A stretch of 59,846 nt of DNA from an uncultured Burkholderiales bacterium (GCA_946480465.1 CAMLJY010000039.1:1-59846); one strand, 5' to 3'; shown: positions 36,625 through 45,222, counted from the first letter of the stretch. The notes: generated by a model not told the origin, from the sequence alone. Made by a program: numbers and translations.

Positions 36625-37257
36625 CTAGAACCCCAGGCTCGCCAGCAGGTCGTCCACTTCGCCCTGGTCGCTCACCACGTCGGTGCGGCCTTCGGGGTTG
36701 ACGACCGGGCCTTGCAGGATGCTGGGGTCCACCTTCTCGCGCTGGTCGGGCGGTACCACCTGCACCAGCAGCTTCACCAGGCTGTCTTCCAGGTCGTTCG
36801 CCAGCGTCACCACCTTGGCCACCACCTGGCCGGTCAGGTCGTGGAAGTCCTGGGCCATCATGATGTCCGTCAGGTGCGCGTCGATCACCTTGGTGCGCGC
36901 CTCGACGTCGTTGACGAAATTCAGCACCGCGCCCGAGGCCACGGCCTTGACCGGGTCGGCCACCAGCGCGTCGGCCAGGCGGCGCGTCTCGGCGGCGATG
37001 TGCTCATGCTCGCTCTTGGCCTGGTCCACCGAGTTCAGCACCTTCTCGGCCGCCGCGGCGGTCTTGGTGGCGATGTAGCTCAGCCGGCTGCGTGCGTCGG
37101 GCAGGCCGTCGGTCGCGATCTGCAGCTTCGGCATCACGCCCAGCTGCTGCATCGTGTCGTGCAGCAGTCGGGTGATGGTGCCGATCTGCTGGAACACCTC
37201 GGGCGAGGCCACGATCGGTTGCGTCGGGACGAGGGACGTCAGGTCTTCCATCTTCAT
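36625..37257 (-). CDS. cheZ: CheY-P phosphatase CheZ
   Basis: CheZ dephosphorylates CheY-P and so shortens the tumble signal. The 210-aa helical protein has the catalytic motif AQDFHDLTGQVVAKV with Asp140 and Gln144 (Asp143/Gln147 in E. coli numbering), and the C-terminal CheY-docking peptide VDDLLASLGF. Length is normal. It follows cheY by 16 nt and ends at a strong terminator. Confidence 0.96.
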   Translation of the reverse strand: MKMEDLTSLVPTQPIVASPEVFQQIGTITRLLHDTMQQLGVMPKLQIATDGLPDARSRLSYIATKTAAAAEKVLNSVDQAKSEHEHIAAETRRLADALVADPVKAVASGAVLNFVNDVEARTKVIDAHLTDIMMAQDFHDLTGQVVAKVVTLANDLEDSLVKLLVQVVPPDQREKVDPSILQGPVVNPEGRTDVVSDQGEVDDLLASLGF

Positions 37258-37273
37258 GATGTGATCCCTTCTG

Positions 37274-37672
37274 TTAGGCCGTGGCGGCCAGCTTCTGCAT
37301 GATCTTCTGGACCTTCTCCTCCAAGGTGGCCTTGGTGAAGGGCTTGACGATGTAGCCGGCGGCGCCGCTCTGGGCGGCCAGCACGATGTCTTCCTTGCGC
37401 GCCTCGGCGGTCACCATCAGCACCGGCAGGTGCTTCAGCGACTCGTCGGCCTTGATGGCCTTGAGCAGTTCGAAGCCGTTCATGTTGGGCATGTTGATGT
37501 CGCTGACGACGAAATCGAAGCGCGAGGTCTTCAGCATGCCGAGCGCGACGGCGCCGTCTTCCGCCTCGTCGGCGTTGTTGCAGCCCATCTCCTTGAGCAG
37601 GCCGCGCACGATGCGGCGCATGGTTGAGAAGTCATCGACGATCAGGAACTTCAGATCGGAGGGGTTGCTCAT
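37274..37672 (-). CDS. cheY: Chemotaxis response regulator CheY
   Basis: A single-domain receiver that binds the flagellar switch when phosphorylated. The 132-aa product has the acidic pair in [13 protein letters not shown], phosphoacceptor Asp58 in [12 protein letters not shown], Thr in [12 protein letters not shown] and the conserved Lys in [12 protein letters not shown]. It is the first gene of a two-gene operon with cheZ, under a sigma28 promoter that overlaps the motB 3' end. Confidence 0.97.
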   Translation of the reverse strand: MSNPSDLKFLIVDDFSTMRRIVRGLLKEMGCNNADEAEDGAVALGMLKTSRFDFVVSDINMPNMNGFELLKAIKADESLKHLPVLMVTAEARKEDIVLAAQSGAAGYIVKPFTKATLEEKVQKIMQKLAATA

Positions 37673-37732
37673 GACGGTCCTCGGGGAATGTGGTGTTCGT
37701 GGTGGGCGGGGCGGGCGAAACTGCTGGGACTC

Positions 37733-37760
37733 TTATCGGCCGACGATGGGCTGACTTGAC
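37733..37760 (-). promoter_or_regulatory. sigma28-type promoter for cheY-cheZ
   Basis: The reverse strand reads GTCAAG, 14 nt, GCCGATAA, matching the local sigma28 consensus and the known GCCGATAA -10 element. It is about 60 nt upstream of cheY and inside the last codons of motB. Confidence 0.85.
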
Positions 37761-38710
37761 ACCAGCATCGGTCGTTGTGGACGAATCGACGGTTCGGCTT
37801 GCGGCGCGGCGGTCTCCGGCTCGGCAGCGGTCTCCAGCTGCGGGCGGAAGAAGCGGTCCTCGGCCTCGCGGTTCATCACGATGATGCTGATGCGGCGGTT
37901 CTGCGGGTCGAGCGGATCGTCGGCGACGAAGGGCGAGCTCGATGCCAGGCCCTGCACGCGGACGACGCGGTTCTCCTCCAGGCCACCGGCCATCAGCTCG
38001 CGGCGCGAGGCATTGGCACGGTCCGACGACAGCTCCCAGTTGCTGTAGCCGCGGTCGTTGTTGCCGAAGGGCGTGGCGTCGGTGTGCCCTTCCAGCGTCA
38101 ACCGGTTGGGCACCTCGGTGAGGATGCCGCCGATCGCGCGGAGCAGTTCGCGCATGTAGGGCTTCACGGCCGCGCTGCCGACGTCGAACATCGGCCGCTG
38201 GTGCTCGTCGACGATCTGGATGCGCAGCCCGTCCTTGGTCATGTCCAGCTTGATCTGTGAGGAGAACTGCGCGAACTTGGCGTTGTTGCGCAGGTCGTTC
38301 TCGATCTGCTCCTTCAACTGCTCCAGCCGCGTGATCTCGGCCTTCTTCTGCTGCTCTTTCAGCACGTGCAGGTTGATGGTGCTGCGCTGCGCCTCCACGT
38401 CGCCGCGGCGCACCTGGCCGTTGGAGCGCGAGAGGTCCTGGCCGCCGCCCTTGACGACGTGGGAAGAATCGCCCGAGCCGGAACCGCCGCCCAGCAGCGC
38501 CACCTTCAGCGGCGAGGCGAAGTAGTCGGCAATGCCCTTCTTGTCGCCCTCGGTGGTCGAACCCAGCAGCCACATCAGCAGGAAGAAGGCCATCATGGCC
38601 GTCACGAAGTCGGCGTAGGCGATCTTCCACGCGCCCCCATGGGCCGCGTGGCCGCCCTTCTTCACCTTCTTGATGATGATGGGCTGGAGCTTCTTCGCAT
38701 CACCGGCCAT
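37733..38710 (-). CDS. motB: Flagellar stator protein MotB
   Basis: MotB anchors the proton-driven stator to peptidoglycan. The 325-aa product has a single helix with the proton-carrying Asp34 in AYADFVTAMMAFFLLMWLL, and an OmpA-like domain with LTLEGHTDATPFGNNDRGYS and NWELSSDRANASRRELMAG. ATG 38710 is preferred since GGGAG lies about 9 nt upstream; the longer frame reads into a repeat element. The last codons contain the cheY promoter. Confidence 0.96.
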   Translation of the reverse strand: MAGDAKKLQPIIIKKVKKGGHAAHGGAWKIAYADFVTAMMAFFLLMWLLGSTTEGDKKGIADYFASPLKVALLGGGSGSGDSSHVVKGGGQDLSRSNGQVRRGDVEAQRSTINLHVLKEQQKKAEITRLEQLKEQIENDLRNNAKFAQFSSQIKLDMTKDGLRIQIVDEHQRPMFDVGSAAVKPYMRELLRAIGGILTEVPNRLTLEGHTDATPFGNNDRGYSNWELSSDRANASRRELMAGGLEENRVVRVQGLASSSPFVADDPLDPQNRRISIIVMNREAEDRFFRPQLETAAEPETAAPQAEPSIRPQRPMLVSSQPIVGR

Positions 38711-38719
38711 GTGGACTAG

Positions 38720-38800
38720 CTCCCCCCCCGAAGCGCCTGCGGCGCCTCCCCCCAAGGGGGCCGCCCCAGCGGCCGGGCAGAGCCCGTTCCGCGGCGTGCG
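38720..38800. repeat. REP-like palindromic element between motA and motB
   Basis: Three short hairpins follow in series: GCGCC-TGC-GGCGC (38733-38745), CCCCC-AA-GGGGG (38749-38760) and GGCCGC-CCCA-GCGGCC (38759-38774). The arrangement of dyads in an intergenic gap resembles repetitive extragenic palindromes of Burkholderiales genomes. Only this copy is in the window. Confidence 0.55.
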
Positions 38801-38864
38801 CTTGAAAAGTCGCCTTCGGCCTTGCGGCCTTCGGCTCCTGCGATGGCGCTCACTTCAGCCGCTA

Positions 38865-39725
38865 TCACTTCTTGCCTTTGACGTGGCTCTCGAGTTCGGT
38901 GAACGTCGGGCGGTCGCCTGAATACAGCACCTTGCGGCCGAACTCGATGGCCACCTGAGGCGCGTAGCCCTGCATGCTGGCCAAGAGCGTGGTCTTGATG
39001 CACTGAAGTTCCTTGCCGGCATCCTCGACCTTCTGCTCGAGCAGGCCGCCCAGCGGTTCGACGAAGCCATAGGCCAGCAGAATGCCGAGGAAGGTGCCGA
39101 CCAGCGCCGAGCCGATCATGCCGCCCAGCACCGCCGGCGGCTGGCCCACCGAGCCCATGGTGTTCACCACGCCCAGCACCGCGGCCACGATGCCGAAGGC
39201 CGGCAGGCCGCCGGCCAGGCGCGCGATGGCGGCCACGGCGGCGTGTTCTTCCTGGTGGTGGGTCTCGATCTCGCTGTCCATCAGCGATTCGATCTCGTGC
39301 GCGTTCAGGTTGCCCGAGACCATCATGCGCAGGTAGTCGGTGATGAATTCGGTGATGTGGTGGTCGCCGCCGACCGTGGGGTACTTCTGGAACAGCGCCG
39401 AGCTGTGCGGGTCCTCGACGTCCTTCTCGATGGACATCAGGCCTTCCTTGCGCGCCTTCTGCAGGATGTCGAACAGCAGCGCCAGCAGCTCCATGTAGCG
39501 GGCCTTGCTGAAGCGGCTGCCCTTGAAGCACTGGCCCAGGCCCTTCATCGCCGCCTTGACCACCTTCATCTGGTTGTTGGCGAGGAAGGCCCCCATGGCC
39601 GCGCCGAAGATCGTGATCAGTTCGAACGGCAGCGCACTCAGGATCACGCCGATGTTTCCACCGTGCGCGATGTAGACCCCGAAGATGCATCCGAGGGCAA
39701 GGAGCCAGCCGATGATGACGAACAT
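38865..39725 (-). CDS. motA: Flagellar stator protein MotA
   Basis: MotA forms the stator channel with MotB and pushes on FliG. The 286-aa product has four membrane helices, the early signature MFVIIGWLLALGCIFGVYI and HGGNIGVILSALPFELITI, and the MotA/TolQ motif with GLPAFGIVAAVLGVVNTMG. The conserved cytoplasmic loop contains FKGSRFSKARYMELLALLF. Length is normal. It is separated from motB by 154 nt containing a REP-like element. Confidence 0.97.
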   Translation of the reverse strand: MFVIIGWLLALGCIFGVYIAHGGNIGVILSALPFELITIFGAAMGAFLANNQMKVVKAAMKGLGQCFKGSRFSKARYMELLALLFDILQKARKEGLMSIEKDVEDPHSSALFQKYPTVGGDHHITEFITDYLRMMVSGNLNAHEIESLMDSEIETHHQEEHAAVAAIARLAGGLPAFGIVAAVLGVVNTMGSVGQPPAVLGGMIGSALVGTFLGILLAYGFVEPLGGLLEQKVEDAGKELQCIKTTLLASMQGYAPQVAIEFGRKVLYSGDRPTFTELESHVKGKK

Positions 39726-39800
39726 GGTGCGGTGCTTGCGTTGGTGTCGGTGCCGCGTACGGCCGTACAGCGAGTGGGCGGTCCCGTCTTTCTGCGTGGG

Positions 39801-39828
39801 TTATCGGCTGGCACGCGCCGGCATTGAG
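39801..39828 (-). promoter_or_regulatory. sigma28-type promoter for motA-motB
   Basis: The reverse strand reads CTCAAT, 14 nt, GCCGATAA, about 75 nt upstream of motA. It overlaps the stop codon of the upstream methyltransferase gene. Confidence 0.88.
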
Positions 39829-40652
39829 ACGGCGCGCGTCCTTTCGCCGATGCGGTACAGCCACACGGTCTTGCGGCCCTCGGCCTGCAGCACCTCGGTG
39901 GGCTTCACGCCCGGCACGGGGAATTCCAGGCTCGCCAGCCAGCAGCCCAGGCCCAGTTCGCGCCGCGCCTTCGCGTAGGCGCGCGGCATGGTCTCGGGGC
40001 GCTGGAACAGGTACACCAGGTCATAGCCGGACCAATCGGCGCGCCACATGTCGCCGCGCCGCACGCGGGCGAAGCGGCAGCGCCAGCGCGCGGCCCAGGC
40101 CAGCGGGGCGCTGAACTCGATGCCTTCCACGCGCGCGTCGGGCCAGGCCCGGTGCAGCGCCTGCAGGCCATGGCCGAGGCCGCAGCCGGCGTCCAGCACG
40201 CGCGCGCCCTGCCCCAGGCGCACCACCGGGGGCAATGCGTCCAGCGCGTCGGGCGGGGTCGGGAACATCGGCGCGTCGCCCCAGGCGCGCAGCGGGTAGG
40301 CCAGCAGCAGCAGGCCCAGGGGCAGCAGCCAGGCCCAGGCCGGCAGCAGCAGCGCATCGCCGTCGCCCGCACTGCCCAGGCCCTGAGCCAGCGCCGACAG
40401 CGGAAAGCCCGCGGCCACGATCAGGCGCCGCCAGTACGCCACGCCGGGCCAGGCCCAGGCCGGAACCAGTCCTGCCAGCACCGCCGCTGGCACGGCCGCA
40501 TCGCGCGTGGCGTCGCCGTCCTGCAGCGCCAGGAACACGCCCCAGGCGACCGCCCACACCAGCAGCGCCGGCACCGGCCAGCGCATGGCGAGTGACCAGC
40601 GCTGCGCCGCGGCGCGCGCACGCGGCATGGACGAGGACATGGAGGCCTTCAT
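39801..40652 (-). CDS. Membrane-anchored SAM-dependent methyltransferase
   Basis: A 283-aa protein with three or so N-terminal membrane helices (about residues 20-115, rich in AVAWGVFLAL and AWLLPLGLLLLAYPL) followed by a class I methyltransferase domain: motif I ARVLDAGCGLGHGLQALH, then VEGIEFSAPLAWAARW and RRGDMWRADWSGYDLVYLF. It is upstream of motA in the same direction, but motA has its own promoter. Substrate unknown; a membrane lipid or envelope substrate is possible. ATG 40652 is the best start although it lacks a clear Shine-Dalgarno. Confidence 0.8.
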   Translation of the reverse strand: MKASMSSSMPRARAAAQRWSLAMRWPVPALLVWAVAWGVFLALQDGDATRDAAVPAAVLAGLVPAWAWPGVAYWRRLIVAAGFPLSALAQGLGSAGDGDALLLPAWAWLLPLGLLLLAYPLRAWGDAPMFPTPPDALDALPPVVRLGQGARVLDAGCGLGHGLQALHRAWPDARVEGIEFSAPLAWAARWRCRFARVRRGDMWRADWSGYDLVYLFQRPETMPRAYAKARRELGLGCWLASLEFPVPGVKPTEVLQAEGRKTVWLYRIGERTRAVSMPARASR

Positions 40653-40932
40653 GCGGCCAGTGTGGGCCGGGCACGGGCCGTGCAATCCGACGAAAAGCGG
40701 GGCGTTTCAAGGCGGTGCGCCGCACGGCGCGCCGGCTGCATCGGTACATGCCCTGCCCCTCGACCCGGCCGGCCGGCGATCCAATGGCGCCTGGAGGCTT
40801 CGGCACCGAAGACCCCGCGCAGCCGGGCTTTGAACGGCCGGCCCCCCGCAAAACAGACAGCACCGGCGACCGATCGCCGCCATGCTGGCGGCATCGGCCG
40901 GGGACCTGCTGAACGTCGTTGGAGATCGAAGG

Positions 40933-43032
40933 ATGAAGTCGGTCGCAGCCTTGGCACTGCTGTGGGCCGGTGCGGGCACGTCGCTCGCGCAAACGCCCTG
41001 GTCGCAGGAGGCGGACGAGCTGTCGCTCTCCTACGGTGACCGCGACGTCATCAGCCTGGCCACCGGCCTGCGCCAGCCGCTGCGGAGCGCACCGGCCGTG
41101 GCCACCGTCATCACGGCCGAGGACATCGCCGCGATGGGCGCCGATGCGCTCGACGAAGCGCTCGAGGCCGTGCCGGGGCTGCACGTCGGGCGCATCGCCA
41201 TCGCCGGCCGTTCGCTCTACGCGATGCGCGGCATCTTCGGCACCGGCAGCACCAACCCGCAGGTGCTGTTGCTGCTGGACGGCGTACCGATGACGACCGC
41301 CTACACCGGCGACCGCGGTTCGCTGTGGACCGGCATGCCGCTGGACAACGTGGCCCGCATCGAGGTGGTGCGCGGCCCGGGCTCGGCGCTGTACGGCGCG
41401 GACGCCTACGCCGGCGTCGTCAACGTGGTCAGCAAGACCGCGGCAGAAATGCCGGGCACGCAGGCGGCGCTGCGCGCCGGCTCGTCCGACACCGCTCACG
41501 CCTGGCTGACGCACGGCGGCACCTGGGCCGGCTGGGACCTGGGCCTGTACCTGCGTGCCGGACGCACCGCCGGCCACGAACGCCTGCTGGTGGCCGATGC
41601 GCAATCACGCCTCGACGCCCTGTTCGGCACGCGCGCCAGCCAGGCGCCCGGGCCGGCGGCACTGGATCAGGACACGCTGGACGCGCGCATCGAGGCCAGC
41701 CGCGGCCCGTGGAAGCTGCAGGCCGACTATCGGCGCCGCTGGCACCAGGGTTCGGGCTATGGCATCTCCTCGGCGCTGGACAGCGACGGTGAATCGGACA
41801 TCCGGCGCGCGTCGACCGTGCTGTCGTGGACCGACGACCACGCGCTGCCGCACTGGCGCCTGGGCATGCAGACCAGCCTGATGTACGGCCACGAGTCCTT
41901 CCGCGGCGCGCTGTTCCCGCCGGGGGCGCGCTTCCCCACCGGCGCCTTTCCGGCCGGCGTGCTGGCCGGCCCCGAACGCTGGGAGCGGCAGTGGCGGCTG
42001 TCCGCCAGTGCCGTGTACACCGGGTGGGCGGGACAGCAGTGGCGCCTGGGCCTGGGGCACGAGGAGCTGGACCTCTACCGCACGCGCACCTACAAGAACT
42101 TCCTGCAGAACGCCGCCGGCCTGCCGGTGCCGCTTCCGCCGCTGGACCAGCGCACCGAGACCTCGGGCATCCAGCCGCACATCCTGCCCTACCGCCGGCG
42201 CCTGAATTACGCCTACGCGCAGAACGAATGGGCCTTCGCGCGCGACTGGACGCTGACCGCCGGCGTGCGCCACGACCACTACGACGACTTCGGCGGTACC
42301 ACCAACCCGCGCGTGGCCCTGGTGTTGGACGCGGCACTGGACCTGACGCTGAAGCTGCTGCACGGCCGCGCCTTCCGTGCACCGGCCTTCGCCGAGATGC
42401 GCGGCATCAACCCGGTGGCCAACGGCAATCCCGCGCTGCAGCCCGAGACCATCGCCACCACCGAGGCCGCGGTGATCTGGCAGCCGACGGCCCGCGCGCA
42501 AGTCGGCCTGAACGTCTTCCACCAGCGCCTCGACAAGGTCATCCAGGCCGTGCCCGACCTCGCACCGGCCCCCGGTGCCACCTACCGCAACGCCGGCCGG
42601 CAGCACGGCCACGGCTTCGAACTGGAGGCCTCGTGGGAGGCCTCGCGCGAACTGCGCCTGAGTGGCCACCATTCCTTCCAGCGCATGCGGGACCTCGCGG
42701 CGGATGCGGACGCCGGCTATGCCCCGCGCCGCGACACGCACCTGCGCGCGGACTGGCGCTTCGACACGGGGGGGCTGGCCAGCATGCAGCTCAACCGCAT
42801 CGGCGGCCGCGCCCGGGCCGCGGGCGACCCGCGCCCGGCGGTGGCGGACTACACCACGGCGGACCTGGCCCTGCGCAGCGCACCCCGGCGCAGCGGCTGG
42901 TCGGCGGCACTGGTGCTGCGCAACGTCTTCGATGCCGACGTGCGCGAGCCGAGCCTGGCACCCGGGCTGATTCCCGGCGACCTGCCGCAGGCGCCGCGCG
43001 CGGGCTACCTGGAAGTGCGCTACGGGTTCTGA
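40933..43032 (+). CDS. TonB-dependent outer-membrane receptor
   Basis: A 699-aa receptor with a signal peptide, an N-terminal plug (PAVATVITAEDIAAMGADAL, LLLLDGVPMTTAY, IEVVRGPGSALYGADAYAGV) and a C-terminal beta barrel ending in AGYLEVRYGF with terminal Phe. The plug signature is typical. Near the mature start, LSYGDRDVISLATG may hold the TonB box. It may import a siderophore, cobalamin or sugar; nothing nearby reveals the substrate. ATG 40933 follows a GGAG-rich leader; the longer frame is unlikely. Confidence 0.93.
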   Translation: MKSVAALALLWAGAGTSLAQTPWSQEADELSLSYGDRDVISLATGLRQPLRSAPAVATVITAEDIAAMGADALDEALEAVPGLHVGRIAIAGRSLYAMRGIFGTGSTNPQVLLLLDGVPMTTAYTGDRGSLWTGMPLDNVARIEVVRGPGSALYGADAYAGVVNVVSKTAAEMPGTQAALRAGSSDTAHAWLTHGGTWAGWDLGLYLRAGRTAGHERLLVADAQSRLDALFGTRASQAPGPAALDQDTLDARIEASRGPWKLQADYRRRWHQGSGYGISSALDSDGESDIRRASTVLSWTDDHALPHWRLGMQTSLMYGHESFRGALFPPGARFPTGAFPAGVLAGPERWERQWRLSASAVYTGWAGQQWRLGLGHEELDLYRTRTYKNFLQNAAGLPVPLPPLDQRTETSGIQPHILPYRRRLNYAYAQNEWAFARDWTLTAGVRHDHYDDFGGTTNPRVALVLDAALDLTLKLLHGRAFRAPAFAEMRGINPVANGNPALQPETIATTEAAVIWQPTARAQVGLNVFHQRLDKVIQAVPDLAPAPGATYRNAGRQHGHGFELEASWEASRELRLSGHHSFQRMRDLAADADAGYAPRRDTHLRADWRFDTGGLASMQLNRIGGRARAAGDPRPAVADYTTADLALRSAPRRSGWSAALVLRNVFDADVREPSLAPGLIPGDLPQAPRAGYLEVRYGF

Positions 43033-43106
43033 TCGGGAGCGGCGGGACCCGTGCGCCGCCCATCCCCCGGTCCGGCACCGCCCGCGCTGCCCGAGGCAGC
43101 GCGCAC

Positions 43107-44321
43107 TCAGCGCATCATCATCAGCCGCTCGTGCGGCGGAATGACCTTCACCGCATCGACGCTGACCGCGCGCTTGACCGCATGGCGGCGGTCCAGCGTG
43201 TCGCGCAGCGCGGGGGTGCCCATCGGCGCGCCGGACGAGGCGACCAGCACCGCCACCAGCGGCAGGTTGGCGCGCCGGCCGCGGCCGATGACGATGCCGG
43301 TCTCGCCGCTGGCCAGCTCCACGAAGCTGCCCGGCGGGTACAGGCCGACGGACTTCAGCAGTGCACCGCCGATTTCGTCGGGCACGCCGCCGGCGCCCAG
43401 GCAGGCCTCGCGCGCGGCCGCCACCGGCGTGGCCGGAATGCGGGTGGCGCGGCGGCTCAGCTTGGCGGTGAAGATGTCGACGCGGCGCAGCAGCCGTGCC
43501 GCCTGCTGCGCCGGGGTCAGGCTGTCCAGCGGCAGGCTCTCGCGGCTGTCGTCGTGGTGCAGCTGCACGATCTCCAGCCACACCGGGTCCGCGATGCCGG
43601 CCAGGCCCAGCAGCTCGGCGGACTTCTGCGGGTGCGCATCCAGCTCGGCGCGCATCGCCGGGGTCATCGTCGGGGCGTGGGCCGCCAGCATGTCCTGCAG
43701 GCGGCGCACCGAGAGGTTCATCGTCAGCGCCGCATGCTCCAGGCTGCGCGACAGCGTCTCGTCCCAGCGCAGCATGCGCGCGGCTTCCTGCGCCACCAGC
43801 ATGCACAGCAGGCCGTGGTGCGCGGTGTACGAATCGGTGCTGTGCCCGGCCGTGTAAATCAGGTGATAGAGCGAATCGTCGAAGCGGCGCGTTCCCAGCG
43901 CCCGCACCCGGTCGGCCAGCACCATCAGCCGCTGCGGCCAGCCGCGGTCGGCCCCGGGTTCGCGCATCAGGGCATCCAGCGCCAGCACCAGCTCGTCCCA
44001 CTGCTCGCCGAAGCGCAGCGTGAAGCCGCGCACGGCATGCGATTCGTCCGCGTCGCTGGGATCGGGGCGCGCCTCGGCAATGCGGCCCAGCGGCGCGTTG
44101 CGCAGCAGCATCGCGTCGATGGCACCGCCCAGGCGGCGGCGCCAGTCGCTGGACTCCGATTCCTCGGCATACAGGTCGGCGTTGCGCAGTTCCTCGAGGC
44201 GATCGCTGTTGTCCACGCGCGAGCCGGCCGCCAGCAGCAGGCGGCCCGCGGCGTCGCGCAGGCCGAAGGGCAGCGCTTCATTCAGCCGGAGGTACTGTTT
44301 CGAGAACGGAACGAGGTTCAC
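43107..44321 (-). CDS. Degenerate HD-GYP-domain protein under sigma28 control
   Basis: A 404-aa soluble protein. The central part (about residues 150-300) has HD-GYP character: AGHSTDSYTAHHGLLCML, LDAHPQKSAELLGLAGI and the position of the GYP motif, where HHDDSRESLPL stands instead of HHExxDGxGYP. The C terminus has LYPPGSFVELASGETGIVI, which is common after HD-GYP domains. Several metal-binding and GYP residues are missing, so c-di-GMP hydrolysis is doubtful; a c-di-GMP or protein-binding role is more likely. GTG 44321 is the first start after its clear sigma28 promoter. Confidence 0.82.
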   Translation of the reverse strand: MNLVPFSKQYLRLNEALPFGLRDAAGRLLLAAGSRVDNSDRLEELRNADLYAEESESSDWRRRLGGAIDAMLLRNAPLGRIAEARPDPSDADESHAVRGFTLRFGEQWDELVLALDALMREPGADRGWPQRLMVLADRVRALGTRRFDDSLYHLIYTAGHSTDSYTAHHGLLCMLVAQEAARMLRWDETLSRSLEHAALTMNLSVRRLQDMLAAHAPTMTPAMRAELDAHPQKSAELLGLAGIADPVWLEIVQLHHDDSRESLPLDSLTPAQQAARLLRRVDIFTAKLSRRATRIPATPVAAAREACLGAGGVPDEIGGALLKSVGLYPPGSFVELASGETGIVIGRGRRANLPLVAVLVASSGAPMGTPALRDTLDRRHAVKRAVSVDAVKVIPPHERLMMMR

Positions 44322-44362
44322 TTGGGCTGGTTCTGGGCCCGTCCACCGGGCCGTTGTCGGTC

Positions 44363-44390
44363 TTATCGGCGCCCACCGTGCCGGCTTGAG
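44363..44390 (-). promoter_or_regulatory. sigma28-type promoter for the degenerate HD-GYP gene
   Basis: The reverse strand reads CTCAAG, 14 nt, GCCGATAA, about 40 nt upstream of the GTG start. It lies just beyond the terminator at 44408-44443, so this gene is uncoupled from flhDC and belongs with the late flagellar genes. Confidence 0.9.
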
Positions 44391-44407
44391 CGGACGCGGC
44401 GGATCCC

Positions 44408-44443
44408 AAAGAAAAAGGGCGGATGCCACGAATGGATCCGCCC
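44408..44443 (-). terminator. Intrinsic terminator downstream of flhC
   Basis: On the reverse strand an 8-bp stem (GGGCGGAT/ATCCGCCC, 44417-44424 with 44436-44443) is followed by TTTTTCTTT (plus-strand 44408-44416). It ends transcripts from flhDC and any transcript started at the promoter near 44505-44533. Confidence 0.85.
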
Positions 44444-44498
44444 GGAAAGCACAGGGGATGTGCTAGGAGGAGACAAGCAAACAAGAAATCGGTCGCTT
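44409..44498 (-). ncRNA. Candidate small RNA gene downstream of flhC
   Basis: A promoter-like sequence on the reverse strand (TTGACC, 17 nt, GATAAC; it also contains a perfect sigma28 -10 GCCGATAA at plus 44506-44513) lies about 100 nt upstream of the terminator. A transcript of about 90 nt would contain a single-stranded CU-rich segment (GTCTCCTCC), a small hairpin AGCACA/TGTGCT and the terminator stem. This layout is that of Hfq-type small RNAs, several of which are sigma28-dependent in enteric bacteria. The alternative is that it is only the flhDC 3' UTR. Confidence 0.4.
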
Positions 44499-44605
44499 GG
44501 TTCGGTTATCGGCCGCGGGACACCCCGGGTCAAGGCCGGCACCAGGCGAGGACGTGAACAATTCGGCGCTTTCCGAGCGGTGCGAGGCAGGCTCCGGAGC
44601 CGCCT

Positions 44606-45169
44606 TCAGTGGTGGGCGCACTCGTCGGCGCCGGCCAGGCGCAGGCCGCCGGCCGCGCGCCCCTTGCCGGCCCGCGCCGGCGGGTTGCACAGGCCGCACA
44701 CGTAGTGGCGGGCGATCTCGTGCGGGTGGGTCACGAAGTGGCCGCCGCACTTGCTGCACTTGGTCATCGTCAGCATGCCGTTGTCGATGAACTTCACCAG
44801 GCGCCAGGCGCGGGTGATCGACAGCTGGGGCTCGATCTCCTGCGCGCTGACCTGCTCCAGGTACAGCTTGTAGGCCTTGATGACGGTGTCGATCTCGTCG
44901 AGCTCGACCACCTTGTTCAGGTACTCGTGGATGTTCAGGAAGAGGCTGGCGTGGATGTTGGGCTGCCAGGTCATGAACCAGTCGGTGGAGAACGGCAGCT
45001 GGCCCTTGCTGGGGCTCTTGCCGGCGACTTCCTTGTACAGGCGCAGGAGGCGCTCGTAGCTCAGGTCGGTCTCGCTCTCCAGCACCTGCAGGCGCGCGCC
45101 CAGGCGGATCAGTTCAACGGCGGTGTCGATCTGCTTGGCTTCCGTGAGGATGCTCTTGGTGCGCGTCAT
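44606..45169 (-). CDS. flhC: Flagellar master regulator subunit FlhC
   Basis: FlhC binds DNA as FlhD4C2 to activate early flagellar promoters. The 187-aa product has the family start with AVELIRLGARLQVLESETDL and the zinc site formed by CSKCGGHF and CGLC with FVTHPHEIARHYV between. Length matches the family. ATG 45169 has GGAGAG upstream; the longer frame is not supported. Downstream of flhD by 53 nt. Confidence 0.97.
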   Translation of the reverse strand: MTRTKSILTEAKQIDTAVELIRLGARLQVLESETDLSYERLLRLYKEVAGKSPSKGQLPFSTDWFMTWQPNIHASLFLNIHEYLNKVVELDEIDTVIKAYKLYLEQVSAQEIEPQLSITRAWRLVKFIDNGMLTMTKCSKCGGHFVTHPHEIARHYVCGLCNPPARAGKGRAAGGLRLAGADECAHH

Positions 45170-45222
45170 GGTTCTCTCTCCTGATGTCTTGGTTCGTGGG
45201 TCGCTCGTCGAGGCTCGGCGCC

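Noticed and set aside
40668..40684. sigma54-like sequence GGGCACG-N-TGCA upstream of the TonB receptor gene
   Set aside because: Spacing is right for -24/-12, but the core is a perfect palindrome (GCACGGGCCGTGC), two consensus T residues are missing, no activator gene is near, and it lies about 250 nt from the start codon.
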